A program made the position numbers and the translations under genes. A DNA stretch of 64,000 nucleotides, from positions 89,602 through 153,601 of the forward strand of contig NZ_JACOFW010000009.1 of the NCBI RefSeq assembly GCF_014284305.1. The letters are read 5' to 3'. The notes under the pieces are model-generated. The model was not told the DNA's origin, made no database searches, and worked only from the letters and a program-made list of their open reading frames with translations. This DNA is from Affinundibacterium seohonense (GTDB lineage: Bacteria; Pseudomonadota; Gammaproteobacteria; Burkholderiales; Burkholderiaceae_D). Shown one piece after another: positions 46,279 to 55,907 of this stretch (positions are counted from its first letter, which is position 1; each line of letters starts with the position of its first letter).

Positions 46279-47454
46279 ATGCAAGAAGTCGTAATCGTCG
46301 CCGCTGGACGCACCGCGGTTGGTAAATTTGGTGGTTCATTGGCAAAAGTAGCAGCTTCCGATTTGGGCGCGCATGTGATCAAGGCTTTGCTGGCGAAAAC
46401 AGGTTTAAGCGGAGAAGCGATTAGCGAAGTGATCCTCGGACAAGTATTAACTGCTGGCGTTGGACAAAACGCCGCACGTCAAGCGGTGATTCGCGCCGGT
46501 TTGCCAAATATGGTTCCTGCTATGACGATCAACAAAGTCTGCGGTAGCGGTTTGAAAGCGACGCACTTAGCCGCACAAGCCATCATGGCCGGCGATGCAG
46601 ATATCGTGATCGCTGGTGGTCAGGAAAACATGAGTGCCTCACCGCACGTCTTGAACGGTTCACGTGACGGCTTCCGCATGGGTGACGCAAAATTGGTTGA
46701 TACCATGATCGTCGATGGTTTGTGGGATGCGTATAACAACTACCACATGGGCATCACTGCGGAAAACGTCGCCAAGAAACACGGCATCACCCGCGAAGAA
46801 CAAGATCAATTCGCTTTGGCTTCACAAAATAAAGCAGAAGCAGCGCAAAAAGCCGGTAAGTTCGTCGATGAAATTATTCCTTACGAAATCGTAACGAAAA
46901 AGGGTACAACGGTCTTCGATAGCGATGAATTCATCAAGCACGGCACAACTTTAGAATCCTTATCGTCATTGCGCCCCGCCTTTGATAAAGCAGGCACGGT
47001 AACAGCGGGTAACGCCTCTGGTTTGAATGATGGTGCGGCTGCCGTCATTATGATGTCAGCGAAAAAAGCAGCCGAGCTGGGTTTGCCAGTCTTAGCAAAA
47101 ATTAAGGCATATTCTTCCGCCGGTATTGATCCAACGATCATGGGCTTGGGCCCAGTACCTGCCGCCCAATTGTGCTTGAAAAAAGCCGGCTGGACACATG
47201 AAGAAGTCGATTTAATGGAAATCAATGAAGCCTTCGCTGCACAAGCCATCGGCGTGAATCGTGAAATGGGCTGGGACACCAGCAAGATTAACGTGAACGG
47301 TGGCGCGATTGCGATTGGTCATCCTATCGGCGCATCAGGTTGCCGTATCTTGGTCAGTTTGATCCACGAAATGATCCGTCGTGATGCGAAGAAAGGCTTG
47401 GCGAGCTTGTGTATCGGTGGCGGTATGGGTGTGGCGTTGGCGATTGAGCGTTGA
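46279..47454 (+). CDS. phaA: Acetyl-CoA C-acetyltransferase (thiolase)
   Basis: 391 residues, usual length. The acyl-enzyme cysteine lies in [16 protein letters not shown] (near 88), the histidine in [20 protein letters not shown], and the second cysteine in [16 protein letters not shown]. It condenses two acetyl-CoA to acetoacetyl-CoA for polyhydroxybutyrate or related use. It lies next to phaP with a shared-type operator. phaB and phaC are not here. Confidence 0.95.
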   Translation: MQEVVIVAAGRTAVGKFGGSLAKVAASDLGAHVIKALLAKTGLSGEAISEVILGQVLTAGVGQNAARQAVIRAGLPNMVPAMTINKVCGSGLKATHLAAQAIMAGDADIVIAGGQENMSASPHVLNGSRDGFRMGDAKLVDTMIVDGLWDAYNNYHMGITAENVAKKHGITREEQDQFALASQNKAEAAQKAGKFVDEIIPYEIVTKKGTTVFDSDEFIKHGTTLESLSSLRPAFDKAGTVTAGNASGLNDGAAAVIMMSAKKAAELGLPVLAKIKAYSSAGIDPTIMGLGPVPAAQLCLKKAGWTHEEVDLMEINEAFAAQAIGVNREMGWDTSKINVNGGAIAIGHPIGASGCRILVSLIHEMIRRDAKKGLASLCIGGGMGVALAIER

Positions 47455-47544
47455 TTAGCCCTTCATGCTGAAATGACATACTGATTGCGCAGGAAGTTAT
47501 TGGTGCGACCAACTATCCAATCACTTTGCGTACATCATGGTAAG

Positions 47545-47580
47545 AACAAAATGGCCGCTATCAAGGCGGCCATTTTGTTT
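47545..47580. terminator. Bidirectional terminator between phaA and the M48 peptidase gene
   Basis: AACAAAATGGCCGC / GCGGCCATTTTGTT forms a perfect 14-bp stem with a 7-base loop between convergent genes. Confidence 0.9.
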
Positions 47581-47597
47581 CCGGTTAAATTGAAGAT

Positions 47598-48476
47598 CTA
47601 ATTTTTGCCCGTTTTCATGCGCGTCAATATTTTTTCAAAACGTCCCTGCACACTAGGCAGATTTTCATAGCGATCAAAGTCTCTTCCCATGATGTTATCT
47701 AGCTGCCCAAGGCGATCCGATAGTTTGGGATGAGTTTGGAATAAGAGTTGCATGCCTTCGTCGTTACTGCTGATTCTTTGCAAGCTATGTAGCACCGCAG
47801 GTAGTCCGTAAGGGTCATAGCCAGCGCGTGCGGCCAATACGACACCCATGCGATCGGATTCAAATTCATCTTCCTTGTCCAATCCGCGTGCGTACAGAGC
47901 GGTGCCTACCGATAAGACTTTCAGTACATTCGGATTGCCATTTTTGGCAGTAATCGCGACATCTAATCCATCTCGAAGCGCACTCATGGCACTGGCTTTT
48001 TGCATGGCATTTAAGTGATGCTTACGTAGTACATGGGCGATTTCATGAGCGAGTACGCCCGCTAGTTCAGCCTCGCTGGTCATTCTTAATAGCATGCCTT
48101 TAGTCAGTACCACATAACCACCTGGCGCGGCAAAAGCGTTGACGTTGTCGCTATCAAGTACCGCAAAAGTCCAAGGCAAATCGGGGCGTTCGCTATGCAT
48201 GCTAATCCAGCGTCCTATGCTGTTGACGTAACGCTGAACTTCGCGATCGGTGTGTAGCGGCGCCAAACCGAGCAAATTGCTGGCGATGCCTTCGCCTAGT
48301 TCGATTTCCTCCGCTTCGGTTAAGGGCACGATGGCGTTCTTGGCGCTGGTGGCTGCTTGCAGGCTTTTGCCAATATCAAAATTATTGATTTTTAGACCGC
48401 TGACATTGCCACAGCTAGTCAACATCAAGGTGCTGGCGAGTGCACAAGCGCCTAATGCAAATTTGCGAAATTTCAT
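47598..48476 (-). CDS. M48-family metalloprotease lipoprotein
   Basis: 292 residues with lipobox LTSC at 19-22, so probably lipid-anchored. The catalytic zinc motif HEIAHVLRKHH lies near residue 143-153, the third ligand area is in EDEFESDRMGVVLAARAGYDP near 205, and the substrate cleft segment QLLFQTHPKLSDRLGQL follows. This is the BepA/LoiP-like group that processes outer-membrane proteins. Its start overlaps the end of the SH3 gene by 4 bases. Confidence 0.94.
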   Translation of the reverse strand: MKFRKFALGACALASTLMLTSCGNVSGLKINNFDIGKSLQAATSAKNAIVPLTEAEEIELGEGIASNLLGLAPLHTDREVQRYVNSIGRWISMHSERPDLPWTFAVLDSDNVNAFAAPGGYVVLTKGMLLRMTSEAELAGVLAHEIAHVLRKHHLNAMQKASAMSALRDGLDVAITAKNGNPNVLKVLSVGTALYARGLDKEDEFESDRMGVVLAARAGYDPYGLPAVLHSLQRISSNDEGMQLLFQTHPKLSDRLGQLDNIMGRDFDRYENLPSVQGRFEKILTRMKTGKN

Positions 48477-49000
48477 GATTTATCTCCTGGTGCTTTGAGA
48501 TAAGTTTGGTTTTGTTCTTGCAGTTTTTCTTGTTTGGCGAAATTGCTGGCATCTGTCTTTGGTGCGCTAAATTGCTTCATCTTGGCCAGTGCATCTAGGT
48601 TTGGTGTGGGGTTTTCAAACTTCGATTTATCGAAGCCCATAGCACCCGTCGTCACCGTACTAGCCGTACCACCGGAGCGTGCAGCCTCGAACAAACCTTT
48701 CGTCGCGTTTGCCAGTCCGCCCGAAGATGGCGTACCGCTGTCAAAGCGCAAACTCAGCATCTTGACCCAACCCAAACTGCCCTGTGCTTTGACTTCCATC
48801 CAACTAGCTTTGCGCGAGAGCACGTCGATTTTGAGATTTTCTGGTAAGACCTTGATGGTAGCGGCATCGCTAAACGCTTGCGCCTTTAAATCGGTTGGAC
48901 GCACCACACTGGCTTGTGTGCCTTGTGCTTGGCATACCTGAACACTCAAGCACAGCGGCAGAGCCACTAGCAAGAGTTGGCGTTTGATCGGGTGATTCAT
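48473..49000 (-). CDS. Exported SH3-domain protein
   Basis: 175 residues. A signal peptide (LLLVALPLCLSVQVCQAQ) is followed by an SH3b-like domain of about 60 residues (SVVRPTDLKAQAFSDAATIKVL...WMEVKAQGSLGWVKMLSLRF). The rest is low-complexity, Ala/Gly/Ser-rich. Bacterial SH3b domains often bind cell-wall peptides. It lies between the CHASE2-adenylate cyclase and M48 peptidase genes, with 4-base overlaps on both sides, so it is translated with them. Confidence 0.85.
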   Translation of the reverse strand: MNHPIKRQLLLVALPLCLSVQVCQAQGTQASVVRPTDLKAQAFSDAATIKVLPENLKIDVLSRKASWMEVKAQGSLGWVKMLSLRFDSGTPSSGGLANATKGLFEAARSGGTASTVTTGAMGFDKSKFENPTPNLDALAKMKQFSAPKTDASNFAKQEKLQEQNQTYLKAPGDKS

Positions 49001-50850
49001 GGATGTTCTCCCTGATGAGATGAAACGGGGGCAAAAAGCTCAACTTCTTGTTCTCGACCCTTTACCTTATAGGAACCTAAAGCTTGGAAGTCAAGTTTGT
49101 CGCCGCACAACAACATGGTTTCACGTGATACCAAGATGCGCGAAACGCCTTTGGTTAAACCTTCGATACGACTAGCAAGATTGACGGTGTCCCCGATGAC
49201 GGTAAATTCTTTTCGTTTTTCTGAGCCAATAAAGCCAACGACAGCCGGGCCAGAATGGATGCCGATACCGACATCGAAATCCGCCTCTAAGTCGCCTAGC
49301 TCGCGTTTGAAATCTTGTAAGACTTCCGCCATTTCCATCGCCGCGCGCACCGCATCGAGCGCATGATCTGGATTATCTAAAGGCGCGCCCCAAAACGCCA
49401 TGATGCAATCGCCAATGAATTTATCGACGGCACCGTTATGCTTAAAAATGACTGCTACCTGAAGTGTGAAATAGCGATTGAGTAAATCGACGATTTCTTG
49501 TGGCGTGCGGTTTTCGCAAAGCGTGGTGAAGCCACGAATGTCAGAAAACAAAACGGTAATTTCACGACTTTGACCTTGTTGTCCCCAATCTTCGTTGTTG
49601 CCCAATTCTTTGACCACATGCGGATTCACGAAGCGACTAAATTGCTTTTCGGTTCGTTGGCGCTTAGTTAGTTCTATCCAGTATTCGTGTAAGGCTAAGG
49701 AGAAGTAATATAGCCACGCCAAGAGCAGCGGCGTGACGATGTGAACCAAGTAAAAGGATGACAGTGCGGCATAGCTAAGAAATAAGCTACCAGTAGTGAT
49801 CGCCAATAAGACGATGCCAGGGTATAGGGCATTGACGCGCCGTAAAAAAGAAACAGACACGATGAGCATAATGCTGACGCAAGCCATCCAGTTAATCCAA
49901 CTGGGAAGTAATTGCATACGATGTTGATTCTTTAAATTGTCGATAGCAGTCGCCAGAATATCCAATCCCGAATATAAACTGTCGATCGGCGTCACGCGTC
50001 TATCGTGGAGCGCGGAGGCGGCAGTGCCGATGACAACAATTTTTCCTTGTAGTTCGTTGGGTTTGCGCTGCGACTTTTCACGTTCGAAATCTTGATACAG
50101 GTCGACATAAGAAATACGTTGAAAAGGAATCTCACCGCCGCGCCATGACAATAGGAGATCTTTCTCTTGCGGCACACGATAGCCCAAGGCGCTAGCGACT
50201 TTCGTAGGTAATGATGGCACTAACCAGCCATACACGTCGGTGTATAAATCATAGCGACGACCGACTTTATCTTTGTCTTCTGAAAAATTGATGGTACCAA
50301 GTTGCCACAAATCGGCATCAATTGCTTGTGGTGGTTGAAAAGCGACCCGCGCGCCAGCTTGCGCCTGTGGTGTCGCTTGCAAACCTAAGCTAGTGCTGAT
50401 ATCGCTCATCAAATCGCCATGGATATCGTCTTCAGGCGGCCTGCGTATCATGGGGAAGAAGATCTTGTGACCTTGCTGTTTTAGTTCGCGCAAACTCGCA
50501 TTAAAGCGTGCGTCACTTTCAGGTCGGTACACATCTTTTTGTTCAAAAGTGATGTCAAAAACCATGGCCAAGGGTTTTTGTTTAGCGATACCCTCAATCA
50601 GCTCTGCATGCACAGAACGTGGCCAGGGCCAATTGCCGACATCATCGCTCATGCGTGCTAAGCTGGAATCGTCGATATTCACAATGACGATGTCTGGATC
50701 GGCTTGTAGCGTTTTGGCTTGTTGCCGAACCAGAAAATCCGACAACAAATAATCAAAGGATTGCAGTGATTGTAGGGACGTGATCTCGATACTGGCGATC
50801 AGGAGAAATAAGAGGCTGCACAGATGGATGAAACGGCCTGGATTTTTCAT
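48997..50850 (-). CDS. CHASE2-domain adenylate/guanylate cyclase
   Basis: 617 residues. The N-terminal helix (residues 7-25) leads into a CHASE2 periplasmic sensor (DIVIVNIDDSSLARMSDDVGNWPWPRS). Three helices at about 315-395 follow, then the class III cyclase catalytic domain: VLFSDIRGFTTLCENRTP (metal-binding aspartates), FIGDCIMAFWGAP and GIGIHSGPAVVGFIG. It should make cAMP or cGMP in response to an external signal. It is within 26 bp of the HD-GYP gene upstream and overlaps the SH3 gene downstream, so the four genes form an operon. Confidence 0.94.
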   Translation of the reverse strand: MKNPGRFIHLCSLLFLLIASIEITSLQSLQSFDYLLSDFLVRQQAKTLQADPDIVIVNIDDSSLARMSDDVGNWPWPRSVHAELIEGIAKQKPLAMVFDITFEQKDVYRPESDARFNASLRELKQQGHKIFFPMIRRPPEDDIHGDLMSDISTSLGLQATPQAQAGARVAFQPPQAIDADLWQLGTINFSEDKDKVGRRYDLYTDVYGWLVPSLPTKVASALGYRVPQEKDLLLSWRGGEIPFQRISYVDLYQDFEREKSQRKPNELQGKIVVIGTAASALHDRRVTPIDSLYSGLDILATAIDNLKNQHRMQLLPSWINWMACVSIMLIVSVSFLRRVNALYPGIVLLAITTGSLFLSYAALSSFYLVHIVTPLLLAWLYYFSLALHEYWIELTKRQRTEKQFSRFVNPHVVKELGNNEDWGQQGQSREITVLFSDIRGFTTLCENRTPQEIVDLLNRYFTLQVAVIFKHNGAVDKFIGDCIMAFWGAPLDNPDHALDAVRAAMEMAEVLQDFKRELGDLEADFDVGIGIHSGPAVVGFIGSEKRKEFTVIGDTVNLASRIEGLTKGVSRILVSRETMLLCGDKLDFQALGSYKVKGREQEVELFAPVSSHQGEHP

Positions 50851-50876
50851 GATCGCAATGTGCTGATGTCAAAGGC

Positions 50877-52496
50877 TTAGACCGTGTAACCGGGAATTTT
50901 GCTCTCATCGACGGCATCAATCTGCGCACTATCCATAAATTTCTCAGCGTATTGCAGATACACCTTTTCTTTGACAAACACTTGGAATAGGTCGGGATCG
51001 ATATGCCCGTTTAAGGCAAATTTGCCGAGAATATCTAGGGACTCCGTTAAGGTCTTGCCGGTCTTGTAAGGACGATCTTTGGCAGACAAGGCTTCAAAAA
51101 TATCGGCAATCGCCATGATGCGTGCCTGCACTGACATTTGATCGCCACGTAAGCCGCGTGGATAGCCTTTGCCGTCCATGCGCTCGTGATGACCGCCCGC
51201 ATATTCAGGCACATTTTTCAAATGCTTAGGCCACGGTAAGGCTTCTAACATGCGTATCGTTACGGCGATATGATTGTTAATGATCTTGCGTTCATCCGCA
51301 GTAAGAGTGCCGCCTTTGATGGTCAGATTGTCGGTCTCTTCCGCGTTCAATAAATGATGCTGCATGCCATGACTATCGACCCAAGTTCTTTGGGCGATCT
51401 GTCGTACGCGGTCTTGATCGGCATCGCTCATGCGTTCGCCGCCGATGTTGGCATGTTTCAAAAAGGCGCGATCGCTATCAATCTGACGTAATTCCTCTTG
51501 CATGCTTTGTTGTGCGGCTTGCCGGTCAGTGTCATTGGCAGGCATGTTCTTGAGGTGGCGAATTTCAATATCGCGTCGTAAAATTTCAAAACGCGCATCG
51601 ACCAAATGGATGCGATCAAAAATCGTTTCTAGCTTGGTTGATTTTTCGATCACATGTACGGGCGTGGTGATCTTGCCGCAGTCGTGTAACAAGCCCGCCA
51701 TCCATAATTCACGACGGTCTCGCTCGCTCATCCGAAAATCTTTGAACGCCGCCGCATCGCTGCGATGCACGGCTTCGGCTAGCATCATGGTCAGCTCTGG
51801 TACGTGCTGGCAATGACGTCCGGTATTCGGTGATTTTTCGTCGATGCCGATGTTGATCAAGTTGACCAAAGACTCAAACAGATTTTCCAACTGGAAAATT
51901 AATTCTTGATTGCTCAGGGCGATCGCCGCTTGTGAAGCTAAGGCTTCGATAAAGCCTTGATCCGTTTCGCTGAAAGACGTGATGGCATGCGTCTCTGGAT
52001 CGATGGCATTAATCAGTTGTAAAACACCGATCAACTCAGCCTCGTGGTTGAGCATGGGCACCGTCAATAAGGATTGGCAACGATAATTATTTTGCTCATC
52101 GAAGTGGCGCATTTCCGAGAAATTGAACAAATCGGCCTCATACACATTGCGGATGCGCACCGATTGTTTGATGTTGGCGGCATAGGCTACGACGGCAGCC
52201 AGATTTTGATGTCCGTAGTCGTCAAACAAGGCAATCGAGCGCATGTCCTTGGCGCGCGGCTGTGAGCCACCCACGTGCAGCTTGAGGGTGTCATTGATCG
52301 CCATGTCAAATTCGAGATGTGTTTTCTCTTTGTTCGGGCGATACAAAGTCCCACCGTCGGCTTTGGTCAACTGTTTGGCGGTCGTTAAGATCCGTTCCAG
52401 TAAAGCATCGGTATCTTCTAAGCCATTCAAGGCCACACTGAGCTCGGTCAGATGTTGCAGACGCTGGGCGATTTGTTCGTGGTTCAGTTCAGACAT
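50877..52496 (-). CDS. GAF-HD-GYP domain protein (cyclic-di-GMP phosphodiesterase type)
   Basis: 539 residues. A GAF domain occupies about 15-200, then the HD-GYP domain: HDCGK (LLHDCGKITTPVHVIEK near 270), and the second motif HHERMDGKGYPRGLRGDQMSVQARIMAIADIFEALSAKDRPYK near 420. HD and GYP motifs are separated by an insert of about 100 residues. It should hydrolyse c-di-GMP or cGAMP under GAF control. Soluble. First gene of the operon with the CHASE2 cyclase. Confidence 0.94.
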   Translation of the reverse strand: MSELNHEQIAQRLQHLTELSVALNGLEDTDALLERILTTAKQLTKADGGTLYRPNKEKTHLEFDMAINDTLKLHVGGSQPRAKDMRSIALFDDYGHQNLAAVVAYAANIKQSVRIRNVYEADLFNFSEMRHFDEQNNYRCQSLLTVPMLNHEAELIGVLQLINAIDPETHAITSFSETDQGFIEALASQAAIALSNQELIFQLENLFESLVNLINIGIDEKSPNTGRHCQHVPELTMMLAEAVHRSDAAAFKDFRMSERDRRELWMAGLLHDCGKITTPVHVIEKSTKLETIFDRIHLVDARFEILRRDIEIRHLKNMPANDTDRQAAQQSMQEELRQIDSDRAFLKHANIGGERMSDADQDRVRQIAQRTWVDSHGMQHHLLNAEETDNLTIKGGTLTADERKIINNHIAVTIRMLEALPWPKHLKNVPEYAGGHHERMDGKGYPRGLRGDQMSVQARIMAIADIFEALSAKDRPYKTGKTLTESLDILGKFALNGHIDPDLFQVFVKEKVYLQYAEKFMDSAQIDAVDESKIPGYTV

Positions 52497-52794
52497 GGTT
52501 TAGCCATTTACAGAGAAGTCCTGAGAATTTGCGTTAGTCTACTTGTTCTGTCGTACGAAAGCATGCAATTGCGTCGTTTTGTGTCTTTAGATTTAAGCAA
52601 AACAACAGACACTTTGGTAATTCCTCGACCATGATCGCTGCTAATTCGCTTAATTTTTTATCTTGCCAGATTCCTTATGTTCATGAATCTGTCGGGGATA
52701 CGCAGAGATCCCACCCACATTTGTCTTTATAATGCGAAAGTGCGAGCATTAATCTGCTAGCTTTTTTTATAGCCGAACTCATAAGGACGAAGTA

Positions 52795-55248
52795 ATGTCG
52801 TCAAGGTTTACCCTCCCCCGCATAGTCGTTTCCACCTGCCTGGTTGCGCTGTGCTCCGTGATGAGCGCCTCTGCCAGTGATACGCGTTATCAAATTCCAG
52901 CGCCTGAATTGCAAGCCTTAGTCGATGCACCACGTGGACCTGAATTTCGATTGGGACCGAAAAACAAGACTGGCTTGTTGGTCAGTATTCCGAATTTGCC
53001 GACCATTGCTGAAGTCGCTCAACCCGAGTTAAAACTGGCAGGCTTACGGGTACATCCAAAACTGCGGGCGGCGATGCGCACTAATTTTAGTGATGGATTA
53101 AGCTTGCTCGACATTCCTACCGGCAAAACACGGGCAGTGAGCGGCTTGCCAGCCAAAGTCAAGATTGCCGATATGGTTTGGTCGGCAGATGAAAAGTGGT
53201 TGGCATTTAGCGTCTGGGGACGTAACGGCGTGGAGTTGTGGTTATTGGATGTGAAACAAGCCACTGCCCATAGACTGATTTCGGAAAGACTGAATGCCGT
53301 GATGGGAGCAGGATTTTCCTGGCTTAATGGTAGCGATCAATTGTTAGTGCGTTTGCTCCCGCGTTCACAAAAAGCTGCGCCGCGTGAGACAACGGTGCCA
53401 TCCGGACCAAATAGCCAAGAAACGCGTGGTGGTAAATTGGCGCAAACCCGCACGTATCCCGACCTCTTAAAGAATCCGCACGATGCCGATATGCTGGACT
53501 GGCAATTACAAACGCAATTGGCAGTGGTCAATATTGACGGCAGTGTACGACGCTTCGGTGCGGTGACACCGTTATTGCGAGTATTGGCATCACCGGATGC
53601 GAAGTGGGTACTGACAACGCAATTGAAGCGGCCCTACTCTTATCAATTACCACTGGAGCGTTTTGGCCATGTGTTTGAGGTATGGGGCATCGATGGTAAG
53701 AAACTCAAAACCATCGCCGACGTGCCTATGCGCGAACGCTTACCTAGTGCTAGTGATGCGGTGCAAGCAGGCCCACGCAATTTCGCTTGGCGCAATGATC
53801 AGGCCGCCACTTTGTATTGGGTCGAAGCACAAGGTGGTGGTGATCCCGATGCCAATACCCGAATTTCGGATGTACTGTGGCAACACGGTGTTCCTTTTGG
53901 CGGCAGCCCGCAGAAATTGATGGATCTCCCTTGGCGCTTTAATCATGTCCTGTGGGCGAATGACCATATTGCTTTAGTCACTGAGACGTCGAGCAAAACA
54001 CGCGAAACTCGCACCTGGCGTATTCAGCCCGGCGCACCCTATGCCAAACCAGAGCTCTTGTTTAGTCGCAAAACCGAAGACCAATACAGTAATCCTGGTA
54101 CACCAGTGATGGAATTGAATCAATTTGGTCGCTCAGTGATACGCCTGACCTCGGATGAGCAATCGATGTTCTTAACTGGCGTGGGCGCAAGTCCTGAAGG
54201 CGACCGGCCGTTCTTAGATCGTTACTATGTGCCTGCCGAAAAAACCATACGGTTGTGGCGTTCTAAAGCACCTTACTATGAAGAAGTTTTAGGCGTGCTC
54301 GATGATCAGGGGCATCAGATTATTACTAGCCGCGAGGCGGCTGATGAGCGTCCCAATTTATTTCTACGCAATCTGGCTGGTAGTTCAGCACCCAGAGCGC
54401 TGACCAATTATCCTCACCCAAGTCCAAAGTTTCGCGGCATACAAAGGCGGCAGTTGCATTATGAGCGCGAAGATGGCGTGAGTTTGACCGCGACACTCTA
54501 TTTGCCGCCCGGTTACGATGAAAAGCGTGATGGCCCGCGACCGATGTTGATGTGGGCTTATCCGCGCGAGTTTAGATCTGCTGAAAGTGCTGGTCAGGTG
54601 GCTGGCTCTCCCTACAAGTTTAATCGTATCAATGTCCAAGGCCCGCAAGTTATGCTGGCACGTGGCTATACGGTCTTAGACGGATTTTCTATGCCCATCA
54701 TCGGAGAGGGACGTAAAGAACCTAACGATACTTTCATTCATCAAATTAAAATGAATGCCGAAGCGGCGGTCGATGAAGTGGTGAAATTAGGCGTGGCTGA
54801 TCGTCATCGTATCGCCATCGGCGGTCATAGTTATGGTGCTTTTATGGCGGCGAATTTACTCGCCCACACCAGTTTGTTTAAAGCCGGGATCGCCCGTTCT
54901 GGTGCGTACAACCGTAGTCTGACACCCTTTGGTTTTCAATCCGAGGATAGAAACTACTGGCGCGCTTTTGATACCTATCAAGACATGTCGCCGTTCAACT
55001 ATGCTGATGATATTGATGTGCCTTTATTGTTGATTCATGGCGAAGACGATAACAATCCCGGCACCTTCCCCATGCAAAGTGAGCGCATGTATCAGGCACT
55101 ACAAGGCTTGGGAACGCCGGCGCGTTTGGTTATGCTGCCTTACGAAAGCCATATTTATCGCGCCCGTGAGTCTTTACTGCACATGTTGTGGGAGCAAGAT
55201 CAATGGCTGAATCGTTTTGTCAAAAATGCGAAACCAACGACAAAGTGA
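52795..55248 (+). CDS. S9-family serine peptidase (glutamyl-endopeptidase type)
   Basis: 817 residues with a signal peptide ending near SASA. The N-terminal half is a beta-propeller-type region. The C-terminal alpha/beta hydrolase has the nucleophile in IGGHSYGAFMAANLL near residue 680, the acid in LLIHGEDDNNPGTFPMQ near 745, and the histidine in LPYESHIYRA near 785. The opening YQIPAPELQALVDAPRGPEF is found in bacterial homologues of plant glutamyl endopeptidase (S9D). It is periplasmic or secreted and transcribed divergently from the HD-GYP operon. Confidence 0.93.
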   Translation: MSSRFTLPRIVVSTCLVALCSVMSASASDTRYQIPAPELQALVDAPRGPEFRLGPKNKTGLLVSIPNLPTIAEVAQPELKLAGLRVHPKLRAAMRTNFSDGLSLLDIPTGKTRAVSGLPAKVKIADMVWSADEKWLAFSVWGRNGVELWLLDVKQATAHRLISERLNAVMGAGFSWLNGSDQLLVRLLPRSQKAAPRETTVPSGPNSQETRGGKLAQTRTYPDLLKNPHDADMLDWQLQTQLAVVNIDGSVRRFGAVTPLLRVLASPDAKWVLTTQLKRPYSYQLPLERFGHVFEVWGIDGKKLKTIADVPMRERLPSASDAVQAGPRNFAWRNDQAATLYWVEAQGGGDPDANTRISDVLWQHGVPFGGSPQKLMDLPWRFNHVLWANDHIALVTETSSKTRETRTWRIQPGAPYAKPELLFSRKTEDQYSNPGTPVMELNQFGRSVIRLTSDEQSMFLTGVGASPEGDRPFLDRYYVPAEKTIRLWRSKAPYYEEVLGVLDDQGHQIITSREAADERPNLFLRNLAGSSAPRALTNYPHPSPKFRGIQRRQLHYEREDGVSLTATLYLPPGYDEKRDGPRPMLMWAYPREFRSAESAGQVAGSPYKFNRINVQGPQVMLARGYTVLDGFSMPIIGEGRKEPNDTFIHQIKMNAEAAVDEVVKLGVADRHRIAIGGHSYGAFMAANLLAHTSLFKAGIARSGAYNRSLTPFGFQSEDRNYWRAFDTYQDMSPFNYADDIDVPLLLIHGEDDNNPGTFPMQSERMYQALQGLGTPARLVMLPYESHIYRARESLLHMLWEQDQWLNRFVKNAKPTTK

Positions 55249-55345
55249 TTACTTGGCAATTGAGTGTGGCGTGAAACCCGTGTATCGCCATCTTTTCTTG
55301 AACCACAGCAATGCTTTTGAATTATGATGTATAGCGTTAACTCTA

Positions 55346-55798
55346 TTGATCACACCCATGCTCAGAGCCTATATTCTTGATAACCAAGCCGTCGCCCGTA
55401 ATCTATTGGGCACGGTGCTGACCAATGGTGGGCATGAAGTGGTCGGTGATGGCAATCACAGTTCTACAAATCTTGCAAAAATGGTTAAGTTGCAGCCACA
55501 AATTATCTGTGTGGATATTGGTGAAGCCGACAAAGATGGTTTGGCATTGCTCGATAATTTACGCACGCAATTGCCAAAAGCGTTGATATTTTTAGTCTCG
55601 GCAAAGATGGACGCTGGGACCATACAAGCAGCACAAACACGCGGCGTAGTCGGGTTTATCGTTAAACCATTCAATGCCGTCGCGGTCTTGATGGCAATCC
55701 GTAACACCATTTTACGAATCGCCACACAAAGCCGACAAAAGCCCAAAGAAGCGCCTGCCAGCGACAACACCCAGTCGGATCAGCCAGATCCATCCTAA
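55346..55798 (+). CDS. Receiver-domain-only response regulator
   Basis: 150 residues. The receiver has LRAYILDNQAVARNLL (acidic pair partly replaced: D then N), the phospho-acceptor aspartate in IICVDIGEADKDG near residue 55, and the lysine in GFIVKPFNA near 106. No output domain; residues 130-150 are a Lys/Ser/Asp-rich tail. It may signal by protein contact. It lies 109 bp before the second LytS-like kinase gene. Confidence 0.85.
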   Translation: MITPMLRAYILDNQAVARNLLGTVLTNGGHEVVGDGNHSSTNLAKMVKLQPQIICVDIGEADKDGLALLDNLRTQLPKALIFLVSAKMDAGTIQAAQTRGVVGFIVKPFNAVAVLMAIRNTILRIATQSRQKPKEAPASDNTQSDQPDPS

Positions 55799-55907
55799 TT
55801 GATCCTCTGGTTTTTTGTTTTCATCGGCGCTGAGCCAATTTCATCGCAAACTTACCTTTTGTAACTCATCTGGCATACAGTCATCCTTAATTCGCCAGGA
55901 GCCTCTT

